A DNA stretch of 64,000 nucleotides from Pseudomonadota bacterium (GTDB taxonomy: Bacteria; Pseudomonadota; Gammaproteobacteria; Xanthomonadales; Rhodanobacteraceae): NCBI GenBank assembly GCA_018240565.1, contig JAFEFO010000026.1:1-64000 (forward strand), in the 5' to 3' direction. The first letter of the stretch is position 1; every line of letters starts with the position of its first letter. The translations under genes and the position numbers were made by a program. Positions 60,764-64,000 of the stretch are shown in pieces. The notes under the pieces are model-generated. The model did no database searches. It had not been told where the DNA came from and was given only the letters and a program-made list of their open reading frames with translations.

Positions 60764-62866
60764 TCACCGGGCGGCGTGGACGACGACGCGATTGCGGCCC
60801 GCGTCCTTGGCTGCGTAGACGGCCTTGTCGGCCGCTTCGATGACATCTTCCAGCCGCACCGGCGCGGGCAGGCGCGACAACAGCGCAATGCCGATGCTGA
60901 TGGTCGTTGCGTCCGGTTCGTCGGGCAGCAGCCCGGCAAGCGCCGCGGCAACGCCTGCGCGCAGGCGCTCGGCCAGCTGTCGCGCTTCGGCTTCGTCGCG
61001 CACGCCGGCGGCGACGATGAATTCCTCGCCGCCGTAGCGGCCGACGATGTCGTTCGCGCGCAGATGCTCGCGCAGGGCGTTTGCGCCGGCGATCAGCACG
61101 CGGTCGCCAAACTGGTGGCCGTGCCTGTCGTTGATCTGTTTGAAGTGATCGAAGTCGATGAGCAGTGCTGCCAGTTCGTGACCGGTTTGCGCGTGTCCGG
61201 CGATGCGCACGGCCAGTTGGCGCAGCAGGTGCCCGCGATTTGCCACGCCAGTGAGCGGGTCGCTGATCGCGGCCTGGAACAACTCGTCGGCTTGCTGTTG
61301 CAGGCGGGTGTTGGCGTGGCTCAGGGCCGTGCGTTGCGATTCGACTTCGGCATTGCGCACGGCGAGCTGGCGATTGAGTCCGCGCACGCTCCAGAAGCGC
61401 CATGCAAGCAGCCCGATGACGGTGCACAGCATGGCGATCAACGCGATGGCCTGGCTGCGTTGTGACTGCCGCTGCGCCAGCAGCGCGGCCTGCTGTTCGT
61501 TGTCACGGGTCATCTGCGCGAGCTTGTGTTCGGCTTCCGCCTTCTCGTACTGGCTCTCCAGCAGCGCCAGCGCGCGGCTGGATCGCGTGTTCAGCAATTC
61601 GTCGCGCAATGCCGAGCGTTTGTGCGCGTCGTCGAGCGCTTGCGCCAGGTTGCCCTGCGCGACGGCGAGCTTGTCGGCGAGCGCATACACCGCCACCAGC
61701 ATCGGCTTGAACTGCATGGCGGTCGCGTCGGCAGAAATGTCATCGAGCAGGCGCCGGCTTTGCGCAATGTTGCCCTCGGCGTAGGCGTTTTCAGCCAGGG
61801 CAAGTTGGCTGCGCGCGATGATCTCGTGTTGATTGAGTTCTTGCCCGAGCGCCAGCGCCTCGAGCAGGCGCTGGCGTGCTTCGTCCAGGCGCTTGAGGCC
61901 TGTCAGCGCGCGGCCGCTGTCGAACAGGTCGAAGGCAATGGCCGGTTTGTTGCCGAGGGCACGTGCCAGCAACAAGGCCTCCTCCGCGGCGGTGTACGCG
62001 TCCTGATTCCTGCCCATGTCGGCGAGCCAGCTCGAATACGTGCCGAGTGCGGATGAGTAGTAGAGGCTGTCGCCGTGGGCCGCCGCCGTATCGATGGCGC
62101 GCATGAAATACTTGCGCGTGAGGTTTTCATCGCCCAGGTCCAGGCAGATCAGGGCGAGGTTGCGCAAGGTGCCCGCGAGGTCCACGCCGGTGCGCTCGCG
62201 GATCGCCAGCGTGCGCATTTCCGTGTCGAAGGCAGTCGCGTAGTCGCCGCGGTCGCGTGCGATCAGGCCCAGGAGCGATTGCGCGCGGGCCACGTTGCGC
62301 TCGTTGCCCCGTGCGATCGCTGCATCCAGCGAACGCTGCGTATGCTGTTCGGCGCTGTCGAGGCGGCCGTGGCGGCGGTCGACGATGCCGCGAAAGTATT
62401 CGGCATCGATGCGGGCATCGGGCAGGTTTGCGCGTTCGGCCAGTTGCGACAATTCATTGGCGATGCGTTCGGTGCGCGCGTAGTCGCTGACCGCGGCCTG
62501 TTCGCCGCGAAGATTCAGGATCTCGGCCGCCGCTTCAAGGTCGCCGTGAGACAAGGCGAGCCGTTGCGCACGCAGCCAGTGTGCGTCGGCCAGATCGTAA
62601 TTGCCGAGCGCGTGTTCGACGCCACCGAGCAGGCGCTGCCATGCCATCGTGCCGTGCGTGCCGAACAGTGCCGGTATGGCCGGAGTGAGTGGATCCAACC
62701 CGTGCTCGATCGCCACGCCCAGGTGCAGCGCGTTGATCGCTGCCTGCGCGCGCGGGTAGGTTTCGGCGGTGGTGGCAGCGCTGGCACCCGCGCACGCCAA
62801 CGCGAATGCAAGGCCGATGCAGCATCGATGCCGCCAATTTGCATTCGTCCTGCCGCAATGCGTCAC
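60764..62866 (-). CDS. TPR-containing diguanylate cyclase
   Basis: The 700-residue product has an N-terminal signal or membrane anchor (about 1-30), many helical TPR repeats to about 500, a transmembrane segment (AIALIAMLCTVIGLLAWRFW) and a coiled coil, then a GGDEF domain with GRYGGEEFIVAA and a canonical upstream inhibitory RxxD (LRAND). It makes c-di-GMP. The start is GTG 62866 with GGGGAAGG upstream. It is a tandem paralogue of the next gene. Confidence 0.9.
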   Translation of the reverse strand: MTHCGRTNANWRHRCCIGLAFALACAGASAATTAETYPRAQAAINALHLGVAIEHGLDPLTPAIPALFGTHGTMAWQRLLGGVEHALGNYDLADAHWLRAQRLALSHGDLEAAAEILNLRGEQAAVSDYARTERIANELSQLAERANLPDARIDAEYFRGIVDRRHGRLDSAEQHTQRSLDAAIARGNERNVARAQSLLGLIARDRGDYATAFDTEMRTLAIRERTGVDLAGTLRNLALICLDLGDENLTRKYFMRAIDTAAAHGDSLYYSSALGTYSSWLADMGRNQDAYTAAEEALLLARALGNKPAIAFDLFDSGRALTGLKRLDEARQRLLEALALGQELNQHEIIARSQLALAENAYAEGNIAQSRRLLDDISADATAMQFKPMLVAVYALADKLAVAQGNLAQALDDAHKRSALRDELLNTRSSRALALLESQYEKAEAEHKLAQMTRDNEQQAALLAQRQSQRSQAIALIAMLCTVIGLLAWRFWSVRGLNRQLAVRNAEVESQRTALSHANTRLQQQADELFQAAISDPLTGVANRGHLLRQLAVRIAGHAQTGHELAALLIDFDHFKQINDRHGHQFGDRVLIAGANALREHLRANDIVGRYGGEEFIVAAGVRDEAEARQLAERLRAGVAAALAGLLPDEPDATTISIGIALLSRLPAPVRLEDVIEAADKAVYAAKDAGRNRVVVHAAR

Positions 62867-62990
62867 ATGCCTTCCCCGTGCGATTCCCGTCTGAACCGCG
62901 TGCCGAACCAGTGTAACCCACGGCGTGAACCGGCAAGACCCGTGCCAACTTCACCCAGATCGAAGGATCATCGCGCAACCCACCCAGCCC
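62867..62990. other. Gap between the two GGDEF genes
   Basis: 124 bp with no gene and no evident terminator; it contains the ribosome-binding site of the downstream gene. Confidence 0.4.
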
Positions 62991-64000
62991 TCAGGCCACG
63001 TGCAGCATGACGCAATCGCGGCCCGCGGACTTCGCCGCATAGACCGCCTTGTCGGCGGCTTCGATGAGATTTTCCAGACGCGCCGATGCTGGCAAGTGCG
63101 ACAAAACGGCCACGCCGACGCTGATCGTCACCGTGTCCCTTCCGCCGGGCAGGAATCCTTCCAGCGCATTGGTCACATGCGTGCGCAACCGTTCGGCGAT
63201 TTGCACGGCATCCGCCGCACGCTTGCCGGCGATCACGGCCATGAATTCCTCGCCCCCGTAGCGGCCGAGCAGGTCGCCGGGTTCGAGCCACTGGCGCAGG
63301 GCCTGCACGCCGGCGACCAGCACGCGGTCGCCAGACAGATGCCCGTGCGTGTCGTTGATGTGCTTGAAATGATCGAAATCGATCAGCAGCAGGGCCAGAT
63401 CGCCGCCATGGCGCCGGCAATCGGCGATGCGCGCGTCGAGCTGGCGCAACAGGTGCCCGCGGTTTGAAATGCCGGTCAGCGGATCATTGATCGCGGCCTG
63501 ATACAGTTCGTCGGCCTGCTGCTGCAGGCGCTCGTTGGCCTGGCTCAGCGCCGAACGCTGGGATTCGACTTCCGCATTGCGCACGGCCAGCGCGCGGTTG
63601 AGCCGGCGCACGCCGAGGAAGCGCCACGCCAGCAGCAGCAGGACCGCGCCCAGGCCGGCGGCGGCGATGATGCCGTAGTTGCGTTGCAGGTGCTGTTGCG
63701 CCAGACGTGCAGCCTGAAGCTGGTTTTCCTTGTTGGCCAGCGCCAGCTGCTGGTCGGCGGCGGTCCGAGCGTACTGGCTTTCCAGCGCGGCGAGGCGGCG
63801 GCTGGCGCGCGTACCCAGGAGGTCTTCGCGCAGGGCGGCTGCCGCGTGCGCGTATTGCAAGGCTTGCGCCGGCTTGCCGATGGCGGTGGCGATCTTTTCG
63901 CGCAATTCGTTCACTTCGACCATGAGCGGTTTGTAGCGTGCCGCTTGCGGATCGGCGAAGGCGGCCTGCACGAGGCGGCCGGCTTGCGCGGCGTCGCCGC
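62991..64000 (-). CDS. Diguanylate cyclase, 5' end beyond the window
   Basis: The frame is open to the window edge and matches the paralogue at 60764: MVEVNELREKIATAIGKPAQ, TM segment IIAAAGLGAVLLLLAWRFLG, coiled coil and GGDEF (GRYGGEEFMAVI). The inhibitory site is EPGD instead of RxxD, so feedback control may be lost. An internal GTG at 63971 is probably not the start. Only the C-terminal ~336 residues are visible. Confidence 0.88.
   Translation of the reverse strand, partial: GDAAQAGRLVQAAFADPQAARYKPLMVEVNELREKIATAIGKPAQALQYAHAAAALREDLLGTRASRRLAALESQYARTAADQQLALANKENQLQAARLAQQHLQRNYGIIAAAGLGAVLLLLAWRFLGVRRLNRALAVRNAEVESQRSALSQANERLQQQADELYQAAINDPLTGISNRGHLLRQLDARIADCRRHGGDLALLLIDFDHFKHINDTHGHLSGDRVLVAGVQALRQWLEPGDLLGRYGGEEFMAVIAGKRAADAVQIAERLRTHVTNALEGFLPGGRDTVTISVGVAVLSHLPASARLENLIEAADKAVYAAKSAGRDCVMLHVA

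Overview
The window is GC-rich, densely coded bacterial DNA. It most likely comes from a gammaproteobacterium of the Xanthomonadales (Rhodanobacteraceae-like). The grounds are gene order (permease-metG-glycosyltransferase-rsxB-nth opposite mrp-dcd), the codon use, the many secreted repeat proteins, and the intergenic repeats that spill into genes. This is inference; no 16S or other marker lies in the window.

Layout. (1) 1-740: the end of an IS3-family element and a truncated tyrosine recombinase next to tRNA-Val(GAC), the remnant of an old tRNA-borne insertion. (2) 848-5992: chromosomal genes for an MBOAT O-acyltransferase with an SGNH-like partner, uvrB, and a FimT/GspH pseudopilin. (3) 6039-25564: two islands in tandem at tRNA-Asn(GTT), marked by three copies of the tRNA 3' end (6065, 20645, 25519), each with its own integrase. 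Island 1 (about 14.6 kb) carries a type I restriction-modification operon with an embedded PrrC/RloC-like putative anticodon nuclease (order hsdR-hsdS-nuclease-hsdM). It also carries a six-gene overlapping replication operon (excisionase-like, CHC2 zinc finger, RepA-like ATPase, three small proteins), an iteron array inside the repA reading frame, and paired arm-type repeats near both ends. Island 2 (about 4.9 kb) carries a secreted repeat protein, an IS3 remnant, a decayed copy of a gene found intact at 35749, and HigBA.

(4) 25605-35665: accessory DNA with HipBA, a heavy-metal RND tripartite efflux operon, a RelB/YafQ toxin-antitoxin pair, an orphan HsdR_N-like protein, and the 3' scrap of a second RND pump. 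(5) 35749-43647: secreted or envelope genes (a lipoprotein-sorting-like protein, a 1071-residue BNR/Asp-box propeller protein), a bufferin (bufABC) operon with a divergent DoxX gene, and a porin.

(6) 43714-52700: housekeeping genes (nth, rsxB, a GT2 glycosyltransferase, metG, an APC permease on the minus strand; mrp and dcd on the plus strand). (7) 52708-60688: a dispersed 5-oxoproline module, with pyroglutamyl peptidase and the DUF979/DUF969 membrane pair in one operon and PxpA-PxpC-PxpB with HIT and dienelactone-hydrolase genes in another. DHFR-like, DUF2239 and Rnk genes lie between them. (8) 60764-64000: two tandem TPR-GGDEF diguanylate cyclase genes; the second runs off the window.

The most unusual items are the RepA-embedded iterons in island 1 (7 x 9 bp, head to head), the nuclease-like ATPase inside the hsd operon, and palindromic repeats inserted in frame into metG and the DUF969 gene or supplying the C-terminus of rsxB.
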